Assembly: GCF_029227915.1 (NCBI RefSeq)
Contig: NC_079882.1
Location: 19,907,001-19,971,000, forward strand
DNA length: 64,000 bases
Reading direction: 5' to 3'
Source: Hydractinia symbiolongicarpus
Lineage: Eukaryota > Cnidaria > Hydrozoa > Anthoathecata > Hydractiniidae
Shown: in pieces, positions 35,688 through 55,000 of the stretch
Layout: every line of letters begins with the position of its first letter
How positions within the stretch are numbered: position 1 is the stretch's first letter
Program-made: the position numbers and the translations under genes
The notes under the pieces: generated by a model
What the model saw: the letters and a program-made list of their open reading frames with translations, nothing else
The model's database searches: none
Told to the model about the DNA's origin: nothing

Positions 35688-36184
35688 CTTATTCAAGATT
35701 CAGTAACTTTCAAATTGGCTTTAAAGACGGATTTATTTATTTATACTTGTACAGAGGACTTGATGTTGAGGCTTTGGGTTTGTTTATTTGAGTTTTTGTT
35801 TGAATATCAAATATTTTAAAACATTTTATACAGACATTCAAAAAGTACGCTCGCCATTCGAGGGCGGGATAATTGGGGATTTAGGGAGTCGAACTTGGGA
35901 CAAGACTTGGATGTAATAAAGTAGGGAGGGAGGGAGGGAGGAAGGGACAAAGGTAAAGAGAAAAATGGGAAGGGAGGATCAGAAATGGTTTATTTCATCA
36001 AATGTACTTTTTGAATACAATCTGTTTTATTGATGAACAAGAATGCAAAAAAGTTAGAAAGATGTCTTGTCGTGTAAAACTGTTTATTCACTAAAAGGGA
36101 ACGCGATAAACCACCTTGCTAAGTGCGTTGTCGTACATCATTCAACCAGCGTTTGTCCTTTCTGAAAATGTAACATCAATTCAA

Positions 36185-36480
36185 ATTTACCATCTTTAAT
36201 AAAGGATGCTACTTTAACTATTCTTGGGAATTGCGGCGCCCAATGATTTAGTTAAGACAGCGCCTCGTCGACAGGAAACAAAAAATGGCGGCAAGTAATT
36301 ATGTTTCTTGTCTTAAAGAATCACGAAATGCAAACTTATCATCTATAAAAAAGGATGCTACTCTAACTATTCTTGGGAAGGCGGCGCCCAATGATTTAGT
36401 TAAGACAGCACTCCATCCACAGGAAACAACAAAATGGCGGCAAATAATTTTGTTTCTTTTCTTTAAGAATTTCTTAAATT
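36185..36480. repeat. Direct duplication of about 145 bp
   Basis: aaaggatgctactttaacta, cggcgcccaatgatttagtt and aatggcggcaagtaatt occur at about 36202, 36235 and 36284, and again at about 36352, 36382 and 36432. Copies differ by scattered substitutions and small indels. Confidence 0.85.
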
Positions 36481-37565
36481 ACAAATTGCATATTTAAATT
36501 TTCAATGAATACAGACAAATAAAACGAATGATATATGACTGGGAAAGAAGGATGTTTGAAAATAAAAAATAGTTTTACATGACAAGATCGAAGCGTTTTG
36601 ATCGGATGAAAGTTTTCGTCAATAAAATTAATAAGATGATTTAGAATTTTTAATGTTTATACAAAAGCTCGAATTTTCATTCCCATTGCTGATGTTGATG
36701 GGACTCTTTCTAAAAAAAATATATTTTTCACATAAATTAAGGACTTTTGTTTTAACCTTCTGTTTGTAAATAATAATCAAGGTGTAATGTTAGTAGTGTT
36801 CCACAAGATTCTAAATCACATTCGACGGAGAGTGATTTATTACACAGTCATGCAGTCATGCTAAGCTTTTTGCCTCGCTTTTAATCTTTTATAAAGAAAA
36901 CCTTGTTTGCACGAGTTCTGTATTCTAACATTTCTGTATTGCTACATTTCCCTTGTGGTCCCTGACTGACTGCTGCGAATGATTTTCTATTTCGGACATT
37001 TCGTCACAGAGTGAACAAAAAAAAGGCATGCTGTATATATCGGTCATATTAAAATGTTGATTTTTCGCTTTCTTGGTACAATTGTTAACAAAAATTAGTC
37101 CAATAAAATTAACCCTTTGACTCCGCAGGGCACGAATTGCTATCGCAGCAAGGGAGAAATGCCGACATGCTGTCTATTGGCCATAGCTCGTGAACACTTA
37201 ACCGTGAGATATCAAGATGAAGTCGCATATGAAAAAGAATTAAATTTCTCATAGAGCAAGAAATCAAATTTAAATTTAAAAGATTTTACGCAAAGAGCAA
37301 GAAAAGATACGGCTTCTTCGAAAAACTTCTGCGGAGTCTAGGGTTGTTTTGTTTTTTACCAGTCTTAGTACTAAACTAGACAATAATGGTGAAGTCAAAA
37401 TTGTTTTTCCAAATTTGGTCCAGAAAGGTCCAAAATAAACTATTTTTCTTAATTTGCAATAGACACAACACGCGCCAAACATAATGACATCAAAGATTTT
37501 AACACTCAGTATCTTTGAAAATCACTTAGTTCTGATAATCCAGTACCTTTAAGTTTAAATCTCTT

Positions 37566-37790
37566 GGGCGGTTCCTCTAAAAATATTTCTAGGGCTGTTC
37601 GTCTAAAAATATCTCAAGGGCGGTTCCTCTAAAAATATCTCAGGGCTGTTCCTCTAAAAATATCTTTAGGGTGGTTCCTCTAAAAATATCTGTAGGGCTG
37701 TTCGTCTAAAAATATCTCTAAGGCGGTTCCTCTAAAAATATCTCTAGGGCTGTTCCTCTAAAAATATCTTTAGGGTGGTTCCTCTAAAAA
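37566..37790. repeat. 26-bp tandem array with alternating unit types
   Basis: About nine units of gggcggttcctctaaaaata + tctcta. The second block alternates between ggcggtt/ggtggtt and ggctgtt, so a higher-order repeat of two or three units is superimposed on the 26-bp period. Confidence 0.9.
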
Positions 37791-38684
37791 AGACAAAATC
37801 TCCATAATTTTCTTCTACCTCTTTTTATTCACCGATTACATTTGCGATACGGTGGCATTTAGAGGTTACGATAAATTTCAGTTTAGGCGGTGCAGTTCGC
37901 ACTCATCACTGCTAACCACGAAACAACAGCATAGGAATGTCGTAGCGACCATTTCCCTCCTATTAGGAATTTTTTGTAGTTTGTTTTGTCGATATTTAAC
38001 ATAAACGTCACTTCGAGACCAACTCTCGTACGACTGAACTTCCATGATATATAAATAATTTTGTAACGAAAATTACAAGATTTCATATAATTATCACCTC
38101 TTCACTACTTTCGCCAAGGTGTCTCACTAATTACTAATCCAAACTCTTTCTGCCATGGGAGGCGTTAGTACGACCTTCCGTTTAAGCGAAGCCGATTCTT
38201 GCTCTGGAGTTTTGGCGTTATTCTGCTAAGAGACTGCTATCTTCGCTCTGTTTTTCTTCCTGTAAATTACGCAACACTTCCCATGAAGATATTAAAAACA
38301 TATTCAAGGGGACCTCCCGCCCAAGAATAATACGATATAAATTGATTCATATCAATCTCATATTAACCAATTTAGTATTTATTTATTTATTTTAACCATA
38401 TCGCGGTTATAAGTTGTAAATTTACAAAAAGTTTAGCACTTTTTTTTAACACATTTCTCTTCGTCAAGGAGCCTTTTTTTAACAGCCGATATGTGTGCTA
38501 GACTTAGGGTGAAATGCTCATCCAATTCAGAGAAATTGGGAAACTGGAAGTGTCCGCAAACATTAGATAGGTAGTTCAAATTTAGCCTTTTATTTAAGTG
38601 ACAAATTACTCCATACACCGGTTTTTTACACTGAAGACATTATTCATTAATTAGATTTCCATAAAAATCATTTTAACTTTATAA

Positions 38685-38708
38685 CAAAGAGCCTTGGGAT
38701 CGAGGTTG
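38685..38708. mobile_element. Solo right end of the caacctcgatccc MITE family
   Basis: caaagagccttgggatcgag then gttg matches the right ends at 11029 and 61938. The left end is missing. Confidence 0.5.
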
Positions 38709-38859
38709 AACTCTAGTGCGTCTACGGAATAATAGTTCCTTTCCCTCACAATATTTTGCAAATTTCTGACAATTTCAAACTTTCCTGACAGAGCGGACAA
38801 CGTGAAATAAATTTAGTAGTAGCTCAGGATTGCCACATCATATCATAAATTAAGGTTTA

Positions 38860-39322
38860 CATTAAGAACAAAATTTTCGGACAGAAAAATTTCGGATCTT
38901 TTGTTGTCCGAAAAATTTTCCGTCCGAAATTTGATTTTGCCGAAAGTTTTTCCGTCCAAAAATTTTGGTTTTCCTAATTTTTTATAAACAGGACCAATGC
39001 ATTGAAATTACACATAGGGTAATCAGAAAATCAATAAAAACTGCAGTTATTTTCACATTTGGCTGAGGCTCTATCTGTAAAGTTGGATCCAGAACACCCT
39101 TTTATAGATCTTGATTGGATATATGTACACTAGCCTACTTTTTGCTTTTTGCTTTCTTTTTGTGTCATTTCCCGTAATCTTTACTTTTGAAATTTGGTTA
39201 AAATTCGTTCAAAAGACTTACGCATACATTTTTTGACTTTATAAATCTTGACCGAAAATTTTTCCGCTGAAATAAAAAATTGTGTCCGAAAGTTTTTCCA
39301 CCGAAAATTTTAGTTCTTAATG
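38860..39322. mobile_element. 463-bp MITE with TA target duplication (Tc1/mariner-like)
   Basis: Ends cattaagaacaaaattttcg and cgaaaattttagttcttaat + g are inverted copies, and each is flanked by TA (38858-38859 and 39323-39324). Subterminal words gtccgaaaattttccgtcc repeat inside. No coding frame. The TA flank suggests mobilisation by a Tc1/mariner-type transposase. Confidence 0.8.
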
Positions 39323-42035
39323 TAGGACGTTTTAGTAAATTTTGAGGCATTTAATATATTTTTAGGTTTAAAAATAGAGAAAATTTTAGGAGTTTAATGA
39401 AAATGTTAGGAATTGTTTAAGTGGCATTATCTTAAACTACAAATTTTCACATCAGCCAGCGTATTTTTCATTTCAGAGCCTCAACAATGTTAAGAAATTT
39501 TTAAAATTTAGCTTGACAATAATTTATGTTGTCATTTATTGAGAAAGAAAAAACAAGAGAACTGCTTGGTAGGTTGTTTGTTGGCTTATCCACGTTGAAA
39601 AAATGTCAAATTATCATTCCAATTTTCACTCTCGTCCGTGTATAGCAGATGTTTAGGTTTTTGCCAAATAATCTCAGTCTCAACCCTTAGCAATGTGGTT
39701 TATAATAAAGAATGTGTCACAAAATATTAAAAAAGTTTAAGGTGTTTCCAGAAAACAAGCGAAGAAAAGGTCTAAAGCAGATCCCGCATACTTTTATCAT
39801 AAATTTTGCATTTTCAGTCTCTTGATTGCTTAAAAATGGTTTTTCAAGCCTTCTTTGTCTTTTCGATCCAATTTCTGGACAAACTCAACTCTGGAGTCTC
39901 ACAAAACCAAAAAGTGTAAAAGTAATCACATTCTCAAAGAAACAATGCTGCAACTGATAAACAGCTCATTGATGTGACTGAAAAAGGGTCGTCTTGTCAA
40001 AACTCAAATAAATTCACCCTTCGGAAAGTGCTCCAACCTTTATGAAAAAATGCTTGACTAGACTGACAACTTGTAGTATAACATGTAAATTTAAGATTAA
40101 TATGCAAATATCAACAACAAGAACTACAATCAAACTACTGGAAAAAACCAATTTCTTTGAATTTACACATCAACAGTTAAAAGGAAAAAAGGAAACAAAA
40201 AATAAAGTAAGACGAAAAGATATTTTGGGACATTTTAGGAAAACATCGATTTTTAAAACAATTTACCCGAATGACAAAAAGTTAGATTCTTTTAGGTATT
40301 TCATTGGATTTGCGACAACCATGTTGTAGTTGATCCCTCTCTCATTTTGATACAAGCTATCATCCTTTCAGAGTTTACGTACTTTTTAACTTAAACCCTC
40401 GAAGGTCATGGTAAGTCATTATCCGGCCTTAAATTTGATATGGCTAACAAAAAAGCATGCTAAAATAAATGATAATGACGTCAAAATCTTGCCTTTTCGT
40501 CATCTTGATACTATTAAAGACCACTGTTCGTCCAAAAATTAAAAATGCTTGTTTTTTTGCCAAAATTTGGCACACTGTGAACAAAGAAAATACATTAAAC
40601 ACGAAGTCTGTCAAGCGTGTTATTCTCTCTCTTTGTCTTCATCTTTCATTGAACAATCAAAATTGCTTTATTGATTGATTTATGTTTTTGTAATATGTTT
40701 TTAAGTTCTTACAAGACTTAGTATTAGTAGTATTAGTACTTAGTTTAACTTGTTATTATAGTTCATTCTTGTGATCTCCAATATATAAGTGTTGCTATTG
40801 GCAATTTTTGTTTTGTTTTTCTAAACCAACCTGAATAATGAGACCATCAGCTCCTATCACCATCGGCCTCATTCTAACACGGGCTAATCAATAACTCCTC
40901 GTGGTGGGAAGCCATACCTTAGTTTAAGTATTCTCATTAGCTAAGAAGATCAATTTTCTCACCTAATTTTAACGTTGTTACTTTCCCTTAGCTGAAGCTA
41001 AACGAAAGAATTGTTTTGATTCATCAGCTACAGATTAGATCTTGTTACAACATCCACTCGAATGAACAGGCCGTTATCAACTGCTGTTTACATAAATTAA
41101 GTGGGGAATCGCCGATTCGTTGAGAGGTTTAGGTTTAGGTGTGACATGAAAATAATTTTTCTTCAGAGCAGTTCACACGAACAGATTTTTTTAATATTTA
41201 ACCGTATCGCGACAAAAAATATTTTCCTATTTCTGAGTGACAATAACAACAGCAGCAACAAACGCGGGTGTAAAATTTGTGTATTATTTTTTAAAGCAAA
41301 ATACAGTTCTTTTTCATATCTCATATCTACTCATCGTCTATAAAGAAAAAATTTCCATCTCGTTTTTGTTGCGCGTCCTAAAACAAAAAACAGTATATAA
41401 CAATAACTATCTAGCTAAAAAAGATCTATCGCTAAAGACTTAATAATCAGGGAGACAAGTTTCGATTACAAGGTAAATGTGCACAGTCATTGTTTTTTAA
41501 GTAAAAATTTTTATCGGGAAAGTCTGAATAGTTAAAATTCGACAATTAACATATGTTTTATTCCAATTTCAATTTCTATATCCGAAGTGATTACTACGAA
41601 ATTGGTCAAAACAGATCACAACTAGTCATTTTCAAAAGTTGACCAATTTTCCTAGTTAATCTCGCTTACTCGGGAAATCAGAGATCTACCGTCATACTTC
41701 TAAGAAACACCCGATGCGTTTATTAAATTTTTTGATTTTTCAATTTTTTGTTTTTTTTTCATTTTCTTTGCCGAAGAAATAAGTATATTTTCCACAATCG
41801 GTGGAACTCAACGCTTGCATTGTGTTTCAAATAAACGCAAATCTTAACGGGGCGCTTATCACGGTGGGAAAAAGAATCATTGAAAGGGAAGCGTTTAATC
41901 GAAGCATTATGATTTTAATGCTCGTTGTCCGTCTCTGAGCCAAAGATGGTAGTTACGAGTAGCATTCCGTGGATTTTCCCGACAAATGAATTTCCGTGGA
42001 TTTTTGTACGAGGTCATGACTATTAAAAAAAATAC

Positions 42036-50604
<8,569 letters not shown>

Positions 50605-52045
50605 AGTAACGCTTTTCCAGGAACACTTTGTCAGTACGTTTTATCGCAATCTTCACTGCGGGTCGGCCATTATTAAAAGGCCATCCATCTTCAAACAGAA
50701 CGTCAACATGTGGTGCATAGAAAATACAGACCACGGCCTTGAGGATCAAGGCAAAACAGGCGTGTTCTGTTGGCCTCTAAAACCTCTGTTAATATTAAAT
50801 GAGATTTTTCCCTCAACTACCTCAGCTCCCTGAATATTTCACGTGTGATACTTGCGTCGTGCTGATTGGGATATCATTTTTTCATCAGATCGCCAAAGAT
50901 AAAATGTTTAACCTTTTTCAGTCCTGAGGACACAAATAACAACTATTTGTTATTCCAAATCTGGGAAATTTTTCGCATCAAATAAAAAGTGATTAGCAGC
51001 AACTTGCAAAAATGCATAATTACATCGTTTTTGGATGATCTGAACGGTTTATTTTGCAAAATTTTGTCTCCTTTTCCAGCATAATCTTCTGACTAGTAAA
51101 GTAGTTCTACCAGAATAACAGCCAAATTGTAATAAGTGTCTTCTACCTATAATTTTCCTTACTCCTTATTTTTTCGAAAACTTCATACTTTGTTTGCGGA
51201 GTCTTTTGCATTTTTTGGACGATGATACATTTTGTAAATTTTAAAAAGAGCTGAAATACAGCTATGAATGTTGTAAGGTGTTGTGTTGGTTATATAATTA
51301 TTTATTACATGTATTTTTGTCACCAGGTGGTTACTGAGGAAACATATGGATCTTTAAACATGAATGGGATAAAACACAGACCGTATTTGAACGAAATTGT
51401 GATCCTGAAATATGACGTCATTTCCGACTTCAATGACGTCACCAAATTATTTTTTACGTATTTGTTTTGAATCTTTCTACATACATGCATGCCAAGTTTT
51501 ATGAACTAAGCATAATTAATTCCGAATTTAAAGTCCGCAGGCTCTTTTTTTGTTTTTCGCCGTTTTACAAGAGGTAGATGTCATGATTGTAGCACCCATA
51601 TTTTACATTTTATTTTGTCGTTTAAGCGTTAGTAACATGCGTTTCAGCTAAGTCGTTTGTTGTATTTAAGTTTTGCTTGAGTTATTCTGTCTTTAAATTA
51701 TGCTATGATTGATCCTTCTCGGTTTGCGTTCGAAAGAATGCGCAGAAAAAAGAAAACAAACTAGCATTTCATATTCAAAAGGGTATATTGTTATCGATTT
51801 TTAGTAAAAAATCTAAAAAAGAAAATATGTTTATTATTATATAAATAAATGAAATATTTACAATTCTTAACGTAACTATGGATAAAAAAACCTCTTCAAA
51901 CGCGTCACTTCCACGATTTGATGGTTCTGACAAAACAATAAAAATATCAACAAAAAAGTAACGAAAACACTAAAATAATACAACCAACAACAAACCAAAA
52001 CTTCAGCACCTGAAAATGTTACTTGCTAGATATGCAAACACAGGG
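50605..52045. other. Intergenic between ABCE1 start and calpain stop
   Basis: Both genes are on the minus strand, so this holds the ABCE1 promoter and the calpain 3' UTR. A minus-strand AATAAA (plus TTTATT) at 51830-51835 is a candidate calpain polyadenylation signal. Two CRE-type palindromes are at 51413-51441. Confidence 0.55.
51413..51441. promoter_or_regulatory. Pair of CRE-type TGACGTCA palindromes
   Basis: TGACGTCA at 51413-51420 and again at 51434-51441, centres 21 bp apart (two helical turns). They lie about 0.8 kb upstream of the ABCE1 start codon. The pattern fits CREB/ATF binding; function is inferred only. Confidence 0.4.
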
Positions 52046-55000
52046 CTATAGTTCTCTTGGATTGTGGATTTCAGCCAATCCGTTTTTCAATAAAGGGTCT
52101 TGATGGGAGCCATCACCACCAAAAGCGTTCGCTTGTGATATACGAAATTTTAATTGATGGCACACCGAGTAACCATCGGTGCCTTCTAACTGCGTAAGCA
52201 CATTTAAAATTTGTCTACAATAGAAAAAAAACATATGTATATATTAGGAGATGCGAAAAAGAGAGAAGACAGTGTAACATGACCCCTGGATGACCAAAAG
52301 TGAAGAAGGTTCATTCCGTGTCCCCCGTAGATTAAATGATTTGTTGACGTGCAAACCTGTGGTTTTCTTCACAGGCTAACAACTAGTCTATTTAAATTAG
52401 CCTTTGAAAAGAACGAGCAGCATAGTTGGGAATTGTCACTGAATTTAATACCTTCTTAAGGGCGGCACACAATCACTTGTAACCAAAGATCCTCTGGTTG
52501 ACACGACATTGAAACTTTTATTGCAATCACAATCTACAAGGAGGTGGACATCAGGACGGCGATTCTCTGCAGCCACGATGAGACCAGCAAGTTTATGTGA
52601 CATGTAATAACACGTCACCCCTTCTATGCCCTACAAAAAATACGCATCAAGAAATCTCAGCTATCCCAATTAAAGGTCTGCTACAGGTCAACGCCGCTCG
52701 TTTCTCATGGTGCATATGTTAGCACCTAATTATTCAAAATAAAATAGAAGTGAACGCCCCTGCGTTCAACTACTGATGTAATTACACAAATATCTATTTT
52801 TCTGTTTCCTTTTTCTTTTTTCACAAACGTATTTTTCTTTTTAGTATATTTTGTTACGAAGTGATATCTAACTTGTGAAACGAACGAACCAACGAAAAGT
52901 TATAAAAAAATGATTTTTAACTTCTTTATCGTGTCGTAAAAATAAATTTCGCAACTTTCGGGAATCGGAAATAAATATTTACGACGCAGGAGTGGCTTCT
53001 AACGCACAAAAATGTTCACTCTTATCCACAACACAATGAGGTTTTTCATGGCACAGCTATTCCTACTGTGAATAGTTCAACCCGATCTGACATCCGATCG
53101 TGACGGGCGGGTATAATCGGTGTAATCAAATGAAAATAGAACAACTCAGCTCTGCTTGAGTTTAAACATGCAATTAGTTGGTTATTTTTGACTCGGTGAC
53201 ACTACTGATGTATATGGAAGGCAGAAGTACAAACCTGGTGCTTTCGACCTAACTTTTCTACCATAAGAAACAAAGCGTCTGAGTACGAATACCGTGTCAT
53301 CGGTATATGATCAGTCAGTACAGCTTTGGAACTATGTATTGATAAGACATAATTTAACGGTTTGGTGTACGTCACACCACTGTTCCAATGGTTGAAAGCA
53401 GCTGGTACTAAAATAAGAAAAATTAGAATATATAAAAAGTTACTACTTATGCTTTTGCGCACTGAAACCTAGATTCTAACACGCATCATCAACTAGCAAA
53501 AATTTATTTTTTCAAAAAAAGGATATCAGTAAATCAGTAAAGTAATAACAATATAGTAGGCACAGGTACAACAGAATTATTTAAAATGTAGAAATTATAT
53601 AAATAGGCATAAATGCTGTTTTGTTTTTATGAGAAACCTGGCAAAGGCGCAGTTTCAGAAGTTCTTTAATGTTGACAGTTTCTGATAGGTTTTGAGTTTA
53701 AAGTTTTTCCGGGAAAGATTAACTTCGACTTATTACCAAGCAGGGTCGCTGCAACCTGGTGGGGGACTGTTTGTCGATCATGATTAACAAGGATGAGATT
53801 TGTATAAAGGATGCGTTTTTACCCAATGTAGGGGGGGGGGGATAAATCTCGAAATTTTTCGAGATTTTTACCCTCTGGATTACACAAAGAATACCAACCT
53901 ATGAGATATTCACCAACGTCAAGGAAGACATTGCATAAAACAGATGGCTTCAACTTGCGATCACTGTGAGCTATATACTTGATTGGTTTAGGTTCAGCTG
54001 TTCCAGACGTTGCTCGAAACACACCAATCCAAAGATCCAAACTAGCTAAGGACTCTGTTTGTGAACCTCTACAAAAAATAAAGTGAAAGCTTATAATCTG
54101 ATATGTTGGTTTGCAGTTGGTTCAACTTTTGTAGATGTGCATTATATTTAGTATAATACCTATTAGATTCCTGAAATAAAGTTATGTCAATCTCTGTTGG
54201 CGCAAATACAGTGATGTGACAGACTTGTCCATGGTTTGTTGGTGATGCAAACGTTCCTTCCAACATTACTTCCGTCCACTCACGCTGATACTTACAAACA
54301 TCAACACAATCAAAATATCTAGCACAGAAACAAAAAGAAAATAAACACTTAAGCTAGTTTTATAAAATCAGTATGGTCTGTAAAATTTAGATTCATATTC
54401 AATTATTCATTCTTTTACCAATATCCAAAAAAATTTCAAGCTTTTTAAGGCTGGTCTTTGTTAAAGACAGATTTTCTTAAAAAACAGTGAAATGAAACAC
54501 AAACTTGTGATTGTGCTAGAAAATAGATGAAAATTAGGTTCGTTAAACTCAGTAACATAGATAAAAAAATGTGTTTCACATGTCACCTGCGTAAAAAGAC
54601 GCTGAATAAAAAGTACTGACAGTTTTTCCTAATCCTTGGATTTTTATAAGTAATTAGACGAATATACAGGAAAATCGGTAAAATCGAGGTTAAAGGAAAC
54701 CCAACGTATATAATATGATGTTGGACTTATATTATAGAGCTTGAAAAGTTGGTTAACAGGTCTTTTTGAAAAGCTCTTTTCGTTCTCAAGATATTCACAT
54801 TTAAGAGATTACGGATTTAATTATATTGCATAAATTATGATGTCATATTTAAGTAATAGCAGATATTTTCTGTCATCACAAATTTTAGACCTATCTAAAA
54901 CTGTGAGACATTGTATTTTCTCTTAATTCAGGCTGAACTAGTTACAAAATTGGTTAAATGTTAAGTTTACAGAAATCCATATCATATAGATAGTAACTGA

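Larger units (their letters stand above)
35688..42035. other. Long gene-free, repeat-rich interval
   Basis: No gene could be supported. It contains a GGGA run (35920-35945), the duplicated block 36185-36480, the 26-bp array 37566-37790, a MITE end at 38685-38708 and a TA-flanked MITE 38860-39322. The frames at 40042-40329, 40469-40678 and 41101-41443 have no family similarity. The missing last coding exon and 3' UTR of ABCE1 should lie at the right-hand end. Confidence 0.5.

Noticed and set aside
37566-37790. Possible CRISPR-like array
   Set aside because: Units are contiguous with no unique spacers, and the genome is eukaryotic; it is a tandem minisatellite.
40042-40329. 95-residue plus-strand frame rich in Lys/Thr
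   Set aside because: Composition follows the AT-rich background; no splice partners or family resemblance.
41000-41030. Possible ABCE1 last exon on the minus strand (short frame after a ctgtag acceptor)
   Set aside because: The encoded residues do not resemble the conserved ABCE1 tail closely enough to claim it.
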